The translations under genes and the position numbers were made by a program. A stretch of DNA of 37,815 nucleotides from Candidatus Izemoplasma sp. (lineage in GTDB: Bacteria > Bacillota_I > Bacilli_A > Izemoplasmatales > Izemoplasmataceae): positions 1-37,815 of the forward strand of contig SKFU01000088.1 of assembly GCA_007117835.1 (NCBI GenBank), given 5' to 3'. Position 1 is the stretch's first letter, and each line of letters starts with the position of its first letter. Positions 1-6,642 of the stretch are shown here, piece by piece. The notes under the pieces are model-generated. The model ran no database searches. It was not told the origin of the DNA and was given only the letters and a program-made list of their open reading frames with translations.

Positions 1-167
1 CGCATAATCAACGCTGCAGGAACGTCTAAAATACCGGCGGTAGCATTCATTATATTTTGCCATTTTTTTTGAATATCACGATTGATTTGTCCTATCGACT
101 TTTCTGTTTCAATGGGAATGGTTGTCATTTCATCGCGTGCTTTAATTAATACCGTTGTTTCTATCAT
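1..167 (-). CDS. N-terminal fragment of a GAF-domain signalling protein
   Basis: Reading the minus strand from an ATG at 167 gives an open frame of 55 codons that runs off the left edge. The visible protein begins MIETTVLIKARDEM and ends WQNIMNATAGILDVPAALIMR. The W-x(n)-D-V-P-A-A-L-I-M-R pattern is what I know from the start of GAF domains in bacterial sensor kinases and diguanylate cyclases. An AAGGTG ribosome site lies about 7 bases upstream, and a good promoter (TTGAGA, 17 bases, TATAAT) lies at 233-261. The output domain is outside the window, so kinase, cyclase or other function cannot be decided. A forward frame at 82-363 overlaps it but has no family likeness and is taken as a shadow. 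Confidence 0.65.
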   Translation of the reverse strand, partial: MIETTVLIKARDEMTTIPIETEKSIGQINRDIQKKWQNIMNATAGILDVPAALIM

Positions 168-232
168 AAGTATGCACCTTTCTATTTATATTTTAAACCA
201 ATCTTACGCTTACCATTACAGAGATCTTAAAA

Positions 233-261
233 ATTATACCAATTATTTAGTAATTTCTCAA
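233..261 (-). promoter_or_regulatory. Promoter of the GAF-domain gene
   Basis: On the minus strand, TTGAGA (261-256), a 17-base spacer and TATAAT (238-233) match the housekeeping sigma consensus. The predicted leader is about 60 bases. Confidence 0.6.
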
Positions 262-365
262 TGGCAAAATGATGAATATTATCACGTTGTCAAGAAACAA
301 CACGCCGACTACTTACATGTCAGACTGGATGTCTTTTTTACAAAGACACTTATCGTGCATTGAAC

Positions 366-401
366 AAAAAAAATTGAGTTTTATTAGAACTCAATTTTTT
401 T
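366..401 (-). terminator. Intrinsic terminator after acr3
   Basis: AAAAATTGAGTT pairs with AACTCAATTTTT around a short TTATTAG loop. A- and T-runs lie on both sides, so it could work in both directions. It sits 16 bases past the acr3 stop. Confidence 0.75.
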
Positions 402-417
402 CAAGATTTACCCGTGA

Positions 418-1482
418 TTAAACTACTTCTGGAAACCAAGACTTCGTTTTATTGGCAATCACAACAAGACCTAACATCACGGGTACTTCAACAATAATGC
501 CAACCGTTGTTGCCAGTGCTACTGGTGAGGTTGCGCCAAATAAAGCAATGGCTACTGCGACTGCCAGTTCGAAAAAGTTAGACGCACCAATCATCCCTGC
601 AGGTGCTGCAACATCATGGGTTAAGCGCATTTTTTTCGCACCATAGTAGGCTATAAAAAAGATTAAAAACGTTTGAATGATCAACGGTATTGCAATCAAT
701 ACGATATGGAATGGATTGTTCATAATGACTTCTGTTTGGAATGAAAAGATTAAGATTAGTGTAAGTAATAATCCAATTACTGTAATGTGCTTAAATTTTG
801 GTAAGAACTGATTGTTAAAGTAATCATCGCCTCTGCGTTTAATTAATTGAGTTCGTGTGATGACACCGGCTGACAGTGGAATTACCACAAACAAGATAAC
901 GGATATAAGTAGTGTGTCCCAAGGTAGTGCAATACCAACTGTATCCAAAACACCTGTAAAACTAATAAGAAGCGCAACGATAGGTGTAAATAGTACGAGT
1001 AAGATAATATTATTGGTCGCCACTTGGACGACGGTGTATGCTGGGTTACCTTTGGTGAGGTGACTCCAAACAAAAACCATTGCTGTACAAGGTGCAGCAC
1101 CGAGTATGACAGCACCCGCTAAGTATTGGCGTGCTAAATCATTTTCGATAAACGGACTCAGTATCACAAAGAAAAACAACCCGGCGATGGCAAACATAGT
1201 AAACGGTTTAATAAGCCAGTTAACTACCCATGTAAGGTAAAGGCCTTTAGGGCTTTTTCTTACATCCTTTAGACTTGTAAAGTCAACTTTGAGCATCATT
1301 GGATAAATCATAAACCAAATGAGTATTGCAATCGGTATTGAGATTTCTGCATAGGTAAAACGGTCTAAAAAAATAGGAATAAACTCAAAGTAATTGCCAA
1401 TGATTAGACCGACAACCATGCACAATAATACCCATACTGTTAAATATTTTTCAAATACATTGATGCCTTGATTTGTTTTCAT
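418..1482 (-). CDS. acr3: Arsenite efflux permease, ACR3 family
   Basis: This 354-residue, almost wholly hydrophobic protein should be a ten-helix inner-membrane carrier that expels As(III) using the proton gradient. The family signature is plain at residues 128-139 (GAAPCTAMVFVW, with Cys132 the expected arsenite-translocating cysteine), followed by SHLTKGNPAYTVVQ. A second conserved stretch (APAGMIGASNFFELAVAVAIALFG region) lies in the C-terminal third. Length matches bacterial ACR3 proteins (about 350). The ATG has an AGAGGTG ribosome site. It follows arsR by 35 bases and is surely co-transcribed with it, so expression should be induced by arsenite or antimonite. No arsenate reductase (arsC) is seen in the window. 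Confidence 0.95.
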   Translation of the reverse strand: MKTNQGINVFEKYLTVWVLLCMVVGLIIGNYFEFIPIFLDRFTYAEISIPIAILIWFMIYPMMLKVDFTSLKDVRKSPKGLYLTWVVNWLIKPFTMFAIAGLFFFVILSPFIENDLARQYLAGAVILGAAPCTAMVFVWSHLTKGNPAYTVVQVATNNIILLVLFTPIVALLISFTGVLDTVGIALPWDTLLISVILFVVIPLSAGVITRTQLIKRRGDDYFNNQFLPKFKHITVIGLLLTLILIFSFQTEVIMNNPFHIVLIAIPLIIQTFLIFFIAYYGAKKMRLTHDVAAPAGMIGASNFFELAVAVAIALFGATSPVALATTVGIIVEVPVMLGLVVIANKTKSWFPEVV

Positions 1483-1517
1483 TTGTTCGCACCTCTTAAG
1501 TTTTTTAGTTCATGCAC

Positions 1518-1847
1518 TTACTCAAGTTTGCATGTGTTCTTTTCGAAATTCATCAGTTTTTCTTGTGTCGCTTTATAAAACGCTGTGTTTTGAATCAACG
1601 GATAGATTAACGGAAACGCGTCAATTAGTTTTGGTGAAAGTCTATAGTGTATCCATTGTGTGTCTCTTCTGCCCTCAATTAAACCGTGTTTCCGAAATGC
1701 CATTAGATGCTTAGACACATTGGCTTGCTTAAGTTGCAGAAACCTTTCAATGTCACATACACAATACTCGTCTTCCATAAGCATCGTGAATATAGCCAGA
1801 CGGTTGGGCTCTGCGAGTAGTTTGAAAAGTGATATTATATCTTTCAT
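1518..1847 (-). CDS. arsR: ArsR-family metalloregulatory repressor
   Basis: A 109-residue winged-helix repressor, the usual length for ArsR/SmtB proteins. The recognition helix lies near residues 41-57 (QANVSKHLMAFRKHGLI). The metal site EYCVCDIE gives Cys29 and Cys31, the ELCVCDL motif of As(III)-sensing ArsR; a third cysteine (about residue 106) lies near the C-terminus. The protein should bind the dyad at 1857-1878 over its own promoter and leave on binding arsenite. It is first in the arsR-acr3 operon and starts with ATG after AGGTGA. Confidence 0.93.
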   Translation of the reverse strand: MKDIISLFKLLAEPNRLAIFTMLMEDEYCVCDIERFLQLKQANVSKHLMAFRKHGLIEGRRDTQWIHYRLSPKLIDAFPLIYPLIQNTAFYKATQEKLMNFEKNTCKLE

Positions 1848-1856
1848 TATTCACCT

Positions 1857-1878
1857 CATATTACTATTTGGTAATATG
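1857..1878. promoter_or_regulatory. Probable ArsR operator
   Basis: A perfect inverted repeat, CATATTAC - 6 bases - GTAATATG, lies just upstream of arsR. Its distal arm overlaps the predicted arsR -10 box, as expected of a repressor site. Confidence 0.75.
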
Positions 1879-1904
1879 TTATCATATAAGCTTTTTAATG
1901 ACAA
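1876..1904 (-). promoter_or_regulatory. arsR-acr3 promoter
   Basis: On the minus strand, TTGTCA (1904-1899), 17 bases, TAACAT (1881-1876). The -10 box overlaps the operator dyad. Confidence 0.6.
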
Positions 1905-1914
1905 GTAATAAGAG

Positions 1915-1943
1915 ATGACTGAATCAAATTTTCGTGATATGAT
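1915..1943 (+). promoter_or_regulatory. Probable moaB promoter
   Basis: ATGACT (1915-1920), a 17-base spacer and TATGAT (1938-1943), with an extended -10 TG at 1935-1936. It overlaps the first codons of the longest possible moaB frame, which argues for the start at 1975. Confidence 0.5.
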
Positions 1944-1974
1944 AAAGTTAATAACAAATATTGGTGGTGAGTTT

Positions 1975-2469
1975 ATGTTTAGAGCAACAGTAATCACATG
2001 TAGCGACAAAGGTGCTAAAGGCTTAAGACAAGATACTTCCGGACCTTATATTAAAAGTTTTTTGGAACAATTAGGTTTTGACGTAGTTGATCAAATCATC
2101 ATTAGTGATGACCTTGAAATCATCGAAAAATCGTTGTTACACTACGCAGATTCAGTTCACGTTGATTTAATTATCACCACAGGTGGTACAGGTTTCTCAC
2201 CGAGAGACAATACACCTGAGGCAACGCTGAAAGTGATAAAAAGAATTGTGCCCGGCATTCCTGAAATGTTGCGTGCTGAATCCTATCTTGTCACTAAAAA
2301 AGCCTATTTATCTAGAGGTGTTGCGGGGATTAGAAATCGTACTTTAATTATTAATTTGCCGGGTAGTCTTAAAGCGGTTAAAGAACAACTTGAGTGGCTA
2401 GATAATGTGTTTGATCATGGTTTAAAAATACTGAAACATCTTGATACGGATTGTGGTGAATCCTCGTAA
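1975..2469 (+). CDS. moaB: Molybdopterin adenylyltransferase-type protein (MogA/MoaB)
   Basis: A 164-residue protein, the typical MogA/MoaB length. The frame is open back to 1915, but the ATG at 1975 is preferred: it follows a GGTGGTGAG ribosome site, and MFRATVITCSD is a normal family N-terminus. The family activates molybdopterin by adenylation before metal insertion by MoeA. Motifs are TTGGTG (68-73), SPRDNTPEA (75-83) and NLPG (127-130). It stands alone on the plus strand, transcribed away from arsR, and shares a convergent terminator with the thiF-like gene. Context makes it part of the tungsten/molybdenum pterin island. MogA and MoaB cannot be separated from sequence alone. Confidence 0.9.
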   Translation: MFRATVITCSDKGAKGLRQDTSGPYIKSFLEQLGFDVVDQIIISDDLEIIEKSLLHYADSVHVDLIITTGGTGFSPRDNTPEATLKVIKRIVPGIPEMLRAESYLVTKKAYLSRGVAGIRNRTLIINLPGSLKAVKEQLEWLDNVFDHGLKILKHLDTDCGESS

Positions 2470-2483
2470 ATTTAACGAACAAT

Positions 2484-2530
2484 AAAAAGCACAGCGTCAT
2501 TGATTATTCATCAAGACGCTGTGCTTTTTT
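2484..2530. terminator. Bidirectional terminator between moaB and thiF-like gene
   Basis: AAAAAGCACAGCGTC pairs perfectly with GACGCTGTGCTTTTT over a 16-base loop. It lies 14 bases after the moaB stop. From the other side, the last codons and TGA stop of the thiF-like gene are inside the stem and loop. Confidence 0.9.
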
Positions 2531-3200
2531 TCTTTGTTTTATCAAATACAATCGAATAATTGTGATCTTTTAAATCCACTAACATCAATTTATTAATTAA
2601 TGTTTCTGGGATTCCAAAAATGTATTTAATGTATTCGGTAACCATCATATTTGCGATGATTGGCGGAATAAATGTTGGACTTCCTAGCACTTTTTCAATA
2701 CCTGATTTCTTGTTTTGATAAATCGTTTCTAGTATCTTAGAGCCTGGCAGTACAACGCCAAACTGCCCATACCAACCGCCGATGGCACCGTGAACAAGGG
2801 GAATGTGATTGTCGTTTGCATATCGTTCTAACCATAACCGTGTCTCGATATTATCAACACAATCAAACACCACATCAATCCTATCTAAACTGTTTACTGA
2901 TTGTATTTTACGTTGCTGTGTGTCAACTTTAATATCGGGGTTAATTAATAAAAGATTGGTTTTAATGACGTCAACTTTCGATTGCCCCAATACTTCAGTT
3001 GATGAAAAAAGTTGGCGATTTAGATTACTCATAGTAAAACAATCAAAGTCAACTAAAGTTAAATTTTCAACACCCAATCGTACTAAAGCATTTGCCACAA
3101 AGCCGCCCAGTCCCCCTAAACCGACAATCAACACGTGTTTGGTTTGGATTTTTTGATTATAGTCGGTGCCTAATAACTTTTTATTTTCATTAAATATCAT
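2511..3200 (-). CDS. ThiF/MoeB-like E1 adenylating enzyme
   Basis: A 229-residue E1-type enzyme that should adenylate the C-terminal Gly-Gly of a small ubiquitin-like sulfur carrier. Visible motifs are the nucleotide loop GLGGLGG (27-33), acidic Asp51 ending the next strand, NLNRQ (59-63) and FDCVDNIETR (112-121). Only two cysteines occur (54 and 114), so the two CxxC zinc pairs of classical MoeB/ThiF are absent, as is a cysteine in the crossover loop. It is last in the aor operon, 2 bases after moaD, with a GGTGGG ribosome site inside the moaD end. I infer that its partner is that MoaD and that the pair provides sulfur for the AOR pterin. A HesA-like role cannot be excluded. Confidence 0.85.
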   Translation of the reverse strand: MIFNENKKLLGTDYNQKIQTKHVLIVGLGGLGGFVANALVRLGVENLTLVDFDCFTMSNLNRQLFSSTEVLGQSKVDVIKTNLLLINPDIKVDTQQRKIQSVNSLDRIDVVFDCVDNIETRLWLERYANDNHIPLVHGAIGGWYGQFGVVLPGSKILETIYQNKKSGIEKVLGSPTFIPPIIANMMVTEYIKYIFGIPETLINKLMLVDLKDHNYSIVFDKTKKKSTAS

Positions 3201-3202
3201 TG

Positions 3203-3436
3203 TTACCCACCGGCTACTGGTGGAAAGAAATGGATAAGCGAATCAGGTTTTACTGGGTGGTCAACCATACGACTCGGAATATCATCTTTCCCATCACAAA
3301 TGACGATCGAAACGTCAGCTAAATTTAAATTTAGTGCTTTAGCAACGTCTTTAATGGTCATGCCTTCTTCATATGACAGTTCAACACTTTTTCCACGATT
3401 ATCACGAAGATAGGCATAAAGTTTTACTGTAATCAT
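3203..3436 (-). CDS. moaD: MoaD-type sulfur carrier
   Basis: A 77-residue beta-grasp protein that ends in Gly-Gly (PPVAGG), the tail that is adenylated and thiocarboxylated in MoaD/ThiS carriers. The LYAYLRD start and the SLIHFFPPVAGG end fit MoaD better than ThiS. It should give sulfur to precursor Z to form the dithiolene. The ATG follows a GAGGTGA site. It sits between the radical SAM maturase (21-base gap) and the E1-like gene (2-base gap). Catalytic subunit MoaE is not found anywhere in the window. Confidence 0.9.
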   Translation of the reverse strand: MITVKLYAYLRDNRGKSVELSYEEGMTIKDVAKALNLNLADVSIVICDGKDDIPSRMVDHPVKPDSLIHFFPPVAGG

Positions 3437-3457
3437 AGTTTATTGTCACCTCACAAT

Positions 3458-4510
3458 TTAAGTACATCTAATTATTCTGCGATTCCAAAGGCAGTCAGCG
3501 CAGCTTGGTGAATAACCCGAACAATCATATTCGCTGGTTTCGATAAAATCGCAGCCATCTCTAAACTCGCAATCGACACAACTTGGATGCAGTGAATAAT
3601 GAACTGCATGCCTAAAACATTGATAGACTTCACTATGATATATGTCTTGAATCGATTGTGTATTTACATTGCCAAACGTATGTTTTTTAACTTGTTTTTT
3701 CCGACCAAAAACATATTCTTTGTATGTTGAGGCCAATCGATAACATGGAACGACATCACCTTTAAAATCGATGTAGGTATAATCATTTTCAATAAAATGG
3801 CACAGGCGTTCTGTTTTAATCTCCATGTACGGAAACGAAACGACGACTCGGTTTTTAAAATACGCATAATTACTGACTTCTGCAGCAAATTTTCGGCCTT
3901 CTGCATTGAAGTGTTCATCATAATAAATGGCTTTTGTTTGCGCATCATTTTGTGGTAGTAAATGAGAAACCAACACACGTTTCACATCGTACTGACTCGC
4001 AAGATCTATGACTGAAAATAAGCTGTCTTTATTGTTTTTAGACAAAACAAACGCAAACTCGATTTGAGGTGTTCTTAAACGGTTGTTTTTTTTGTAGTTT
4101 TTGATGAATTCTAGTGTATTGATGACTTGTTTGAAATCAGTTTTTCGAATATGAAAATAGGTTTCCTCTGTCCCATCAACACTGACAATGATATTGTCAA
4201 AATGCTGGCAAATCATGTCAAGATTTCGCTTTGAAAGCACACCATTCGTAGTAATTTCAAGACGGTGGTCTTTAAACAGTCGAACTGCGTATTCAAACTG
4301 CTTTGCGACACTCGGTTCGCCAATACCTCCAAATACGATACCAACATCCTTGTTTAATCCTGTGGCGATTTTATCCAATGTTTCTTTGGTCATATCGTCG
4401 AGTGGTGTTTCCCAAGAGTTACGGTAACACATCACACAGTTTAAGTTGCAACGATTGGTGAGTTCTAAGTATATTTTTTTCATATAAGACAAGGAATGAA
4501 TGGGAGCCAT
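3458..4510 (-). CDS. Radical SAM/SPASM maturase of tungsten oxidoreductase
   Basis: 350 residues with the radical SAM cluster CNLNCVMC (Cys21, Cys25, Cys28), the GGIGEP strand (61-66), and a cysteine-rich C-terminal SPASM-type region (VPCYRLAS, then CVDCEFRDGC, CSGYSPSCADC). I recognise this architecture beside AOR as the family known as tungsten cofactor oxidoreductase radical SAM maturase; its chemistry is not firmly established as far as I know. It follows aor by 20 bases. The ATG at 4510 has AAAGGA 4 bases upstream, but both lie in a 13-bp perfect hairpin (4491-4519). The next in-frame ATG (4483; protein MKKIYLELTNRCN) lies past the hairpin but has no ribosome site. Confidence 0.85.
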   Translation of the reverse strand: MAPIHSLSYMKKIYLELTNRCNLNCVMCYRNSWETPLDDMTKETLDKIATGLNKDVGIVFGGIGEPSVAKQFEYAVRLFKDHRLEITTNGVLSKRNLDMICQHFDNIIVSVDGTEETYFHIRKTDFKQVINTLEFIKNYKKNNRLRTPQIEFAFVLSKNNKDSLFSVIDLASQYDVKRVLVSHLLPQNDAQTKAIYYDEHFNAEGRKFAAEVSNYAYFKNRVVVSFPYMEIKTERLCHFIENDYTYIDFKGDVVPCYRLASTYKEYVFGRKKQVKKHTFGNVNTQSIQDIYHSEVYQCFRHAVHYSLHPSCVDCEFRDGCDFIETSEYDCSGYSPSCADCLWNRRIIRCT

Positions 4511-4519
4511 TCATTCCTT
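4491..4519 (-). promoter_or_regulatory. Hairpin enclosing ribosome site and start of the radical SAM gene
   Basis: AAGGAATGAATGG and CCATTCATTCCTT form a perfect 13-bp stem with a 3-base loop. In the aor-operon mRNA the 5' arm holds the AAGGA site and the AUG of the maturase. No T-run follows, so it is not a classical terminator. It may damp or switch translation of the maturase, or protect the 3' end of an aor message. Confidence 0.75.
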
Positions 4520-4530
4520 TACCAACCTTT

Positions 4531-6318
4531 CTATTCTAACCCTAATTCAACCAATCTTTCCTGTGTAGGAATACCCATTTCATTCCAGCCTCTTAACTGA
4601 TAATACTCAGGTAATAGTTTATCTAACTGATGGACATGTCCTTTGGTTGGTCCCTCAGGCATTGGTACTTTAAGTAAACGTTCTGGTAATGTATCATCGC
4701 TTGCAGTAAACCCTGCAGCTAAGTTGAACTGACGCTCGATATTATAAATTCTTTCACCGGCTTTAAGTACATCATCACCAGTCCATTCAGTGCCTACGAC
4801 CGCGTTATAAATATTGGCATAATCATCAGCACCCAAGGCAAACGAGGTGAATAAGCAAAGCCCAGAAGAATCGATAAACGCAGTTAAATCTTGGAATATT
4901 TTAACCCATAATGGCTTATCTTGTAGTTCCATGCGATCGAGTTTATCTGGTAAGCCTAAGATTTCTGGTGAAATCATGTAGCCACGAACATGGCAACCAC
5001 CACGATTGCTCGTCGCATATGTTAATCCGTGTCCTTGAACACCGCGTGGGTCGTAGGCAGGAATTTCTAAGCCTTTAACTGTCATCGATAAATCTTCACG
5101 CCCATAAGACTTACACAAAACAAGTGAACCATCTGCCATTTTATCGCCAAAGCCTTCACGTTTGCCCATTTTGTGAAGCCAATAAACCATTGCTTCAGCG
5201 TTGCCAAAGTCAAGGGGTTGGCCTTCGAAATCAACGTCTTCTAAATAGCCTTTTTCTTTAAGCTCCATTGCGGCTGCGAGTGTAGCACCAGCGGTAATCG
5301 TATCGATTCCATACTGGTTACACCAGTGATTCGCTTCGATAATCGCTTCTAAGTCTTTGACACCACAATCTGAACCAAACGCCCAAATTGTTTCGTATTC
5401 TGGTCCGCCACCTTCGACTTTTTTTGTTTTCGTATAACGACCACATGCGATTGGACAACGGTGACAAGGGTCTTTACGAACCAAATATTTTTCAGCAAGG
5501 GTTTCACCCGATATATCATCGGCTGCATCAAAAACACCGCCCTGGAAGTTATTGGTTGGTAATATACCATTGGCATTGATAACATTGACAAGAACTGCAG
5601 TACCATAAGTTGGCAAACCTTGTCCAGTCACTGGATTGTCTTTTAACTTGTTTGTTGCTTCTTTATTATTCGCACGCGTTTTTTCTTCATCAAATAGGTT
5701 AACTTTCATTTTGCCCCTAACAACAATGGCTTTAAGATTTTTACTTCCCATGACAGCACCCACACCACTGCGTCCTGCTGCACGGTCTTTTTCATTCATA
5801 ACTGCAGCCATGCGGCTTAGTTTTTCACCGCCTGGACCAATAGTTAAAACATTGGTGTTTTTATCTTTTTGTAAAATATCAGTAGTTTCATGTACCAGTT
5901 TACCCCAAACATGTGATGCATCTTTAATTTCAACGTCTTCTTCATTAATTTCTAAATAAACTGGTGCTTCTGATTTTCCTTCTACAATAATCCCATCATA
6001 TCCAGCGTATTTGAGACGTGCGCCCCACGTACCACCAGAGTTTGATGATGCGATGGTTCCTGAGAGTGGTGATTTAGTAATGACCATGTAGCGTCCACCT
6101 GTTGGTGTTGGTGTCCCAGACATTGGACCATTCATAAAAATAATCTTGTTGTCAGGGCTTAACGGATCGATTTTCGGATCGATTTCATCAAATAAAAGTT
6201 TGGTTCCTAACCCACGTCCGCCAACATACTTTTTAGCGAGATCAAAATCCAAATCGTCAACTTTAATGGTGCGTTTTGTTAAATTGACTCTCAAAATTTT
6301 TCCCATGTATCCGTACAT
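4531..6318 (-). CDS. aor: Aldehyde:ferredoxin oxidoreductase (tungsten enzyme)
   Basis: 595 residues, near the length of Pyrococcus AOR. The enzyme oxidises aldehydes to acids and reduces ferredoxin at a bis-pterin tungsten site with one 4Fe-4S cluster. The cluster ligands are visible as Cys285-x2-Cys288-x3-Cys292 and Cys488 (SSGLC), almost the same spacing as in characterised AOR. The N-terminus (MYGYMGKILRVNLT, YVGGRGLG) and the pterin-binding GRYMVITKSPLSG region are typical. The ATG has an AAAGGAGG site 6 bases upstream. It leads the operon aor - radical SAM - moaD - thiF-like from its own promoter at 6361-6389, with a leader of about 35 bases and no visible riboswitch. It is cytoplasmic. 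The true aldehyde substrate is unknown. Confidence 0.96.
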   Translation of the reverse strand: MYGYMGKILRVNLTKRTIKVDDLDFDLAKKYVGGRGLGTKLLFDEIDPKIDPLSPDNKIIFMNGPMSGTPTPTGGRYMVITKSPLSGTIASSNSGGTWGARLKYAGYDGIIVEGKSEAPVYLEINEEDVEIKDASHVWGKLVHETTDILQKDKNTNVLTIGPGGEKLSRMAAVMNEKDRAAGRSGVGAVMGSKNLKAIVVRGKMKVNLFDEEKTRANNKEATNKLKDNPVTGQGLPTYGTAVLVNVINANGILPTNNFQGGVFDAADDISGETLAEKYLVRKDPCHRCPIACGRYTKTKKVEGGGPEYETIWAFGSDCGVKDLEAIIEANHWCNQYGIDTITAGATLAAAMELKEKGYLEDVDFEGQPLDFGNAEAMVYWLHKMGKREGFGDKMADGSLVLCKSYGREDLSMTVKGLEIPAYDPRGVQGHGLTYATSNRGGCHVRGYMISPEILGLPDKLDRMELQDKPLWVKIFQDLTAFIDSSGLCLFTSFALGADDYANIYNAVVGTEWTGDDVLKAGERIYNIERQFNLAAGFTASDDTLPERLLKVPMPEGPTKGHVHQLDKLLPEYYQLRGWNEMGIPTQERLVELGLE

Positions 6319-6360
6319 ATAAATGCCTCCTTTAGGCTGTTATTTTTGAATACTATCTTT

Positions 6361-6389
6361 ATTATACTTAAAGCAACTTCAAATTTCAA
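6361..6389 (-). promoter_or_regulatory. aor operon promoter
   Basis: TTGAAA (6389-6384), 17 bases, TATAAT (6366-6361) on the minus strand. This is one of the best consensus matches in the window. Confidence 0.75.
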
Positions 6390-6450
6390 ATCAATTTAGG
6401 CGACCCACTTCTTATTTAAATTTTTTTTAGTTAAGAGCAATTTACATAAA

Positions 6451-6484
6451 TTGACTGTAAATATGACGTGTTATACGCTATAAT
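6451..6484 (+). promoter_or_regulatory. Putative promoter of the riboswitch-tup operon
   Basis: TATAAT at 6479-6484 would start RNA near 6491, just before the aptamer. TTGACT at 6451-6456 is a good -35 hexamer, but the 22-base gap is too long. Either the -10 box is used with a weak -35, or TATACG (6472-6477, 15-base gap) is the partner. Confidence 0.45.
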
Positions 6485-6497
6485 AAACTCAATTAAA

Positions 6498-6589
6498 GCA
6501 TTCCGAGTTGGGTTTTCTAAGGGAAACTATGAAGCCCAACCGATGGGTATAAATAGAAATGTTTATGCCTCCCACGTTGGAAAGGAAGC
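6498..6589 (+). ncRNA. Moco-type (molybdenum/tungsten cofactor) riboswitch aptamer
   Basis: Three stems can be drawn by hand. P1 is GC(A)TTCC at 6498-6504 with GGAAGC at 6584-6589. P2 is GTTGGGTTTTC with GAAGCCCAAC (6507-6540), capped by a GGGAAAC loop. The third arm is ATGGG...CCCA(C) with an inner ATAAA/TTTAT helix (6543-6575). The conserved-looking pieces CCGAG, GGGAAAC, GCCTCCCAC and GGAAAGG recall the Moco RNA motif from memory. All downstream genes are tungstate uptake or pterin synthesis, the expected targets. The third arm is present; whether the ligand is Moco or the tungsten form is open. A covariance-model search was not possible here. Confidence 0.75.
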
Positions 6590-6631
6590 GAGTTTTTCAC
6601 TTCTTTTTCGATGTGAAAAACTCGTTTTTTT
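6589..6631 (+). terminator. Riboswitch expression-platform terminator
   Basis: CGAGTTTTTCAC and GTGAAAAACTCG form a 12-bp perfect stem over a 12-base loop, followed by seven Ts. It starts on the last base of aptamer P1. The sequence CGAGTT also occurs at 6504-6509 in the aptamer and could pair with AACTCG (6619-6624) as an antiterminator. This predicts ligand-induced termination. Confidence 0.85.
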
Positions 6632-6642
6632 GGTGAAATAAT

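Noticed and set aside
330-348. Small TGTCTTT/AAAGACA hairpin
   Set aside because: A 7-bp stem with no adjoining gene end or T-run; chance is likely in AT-rich DNA.
82-363. Forward 93-codon frame near the left edge
   Set aside because: No ribosome site or family likeness. It overlaps a better minus-strand GAF frame and its promoter.
452-1063. Forward frames opposite acr3
   Set aside because: They are antisense shadows of a clear transporter gene with ordinary codon structure.
1915-1974. Longer moaB N-terminus from 1915
   Set aside because: This stretch carries the likely promoter and lacks a ribosome site; the family N-terminus starts at 1975.
5388-5959. Forward frames inside aor
   Set aside because: They are antisense shadows; the minus strand encodes a full AOR with all cluster ligands.
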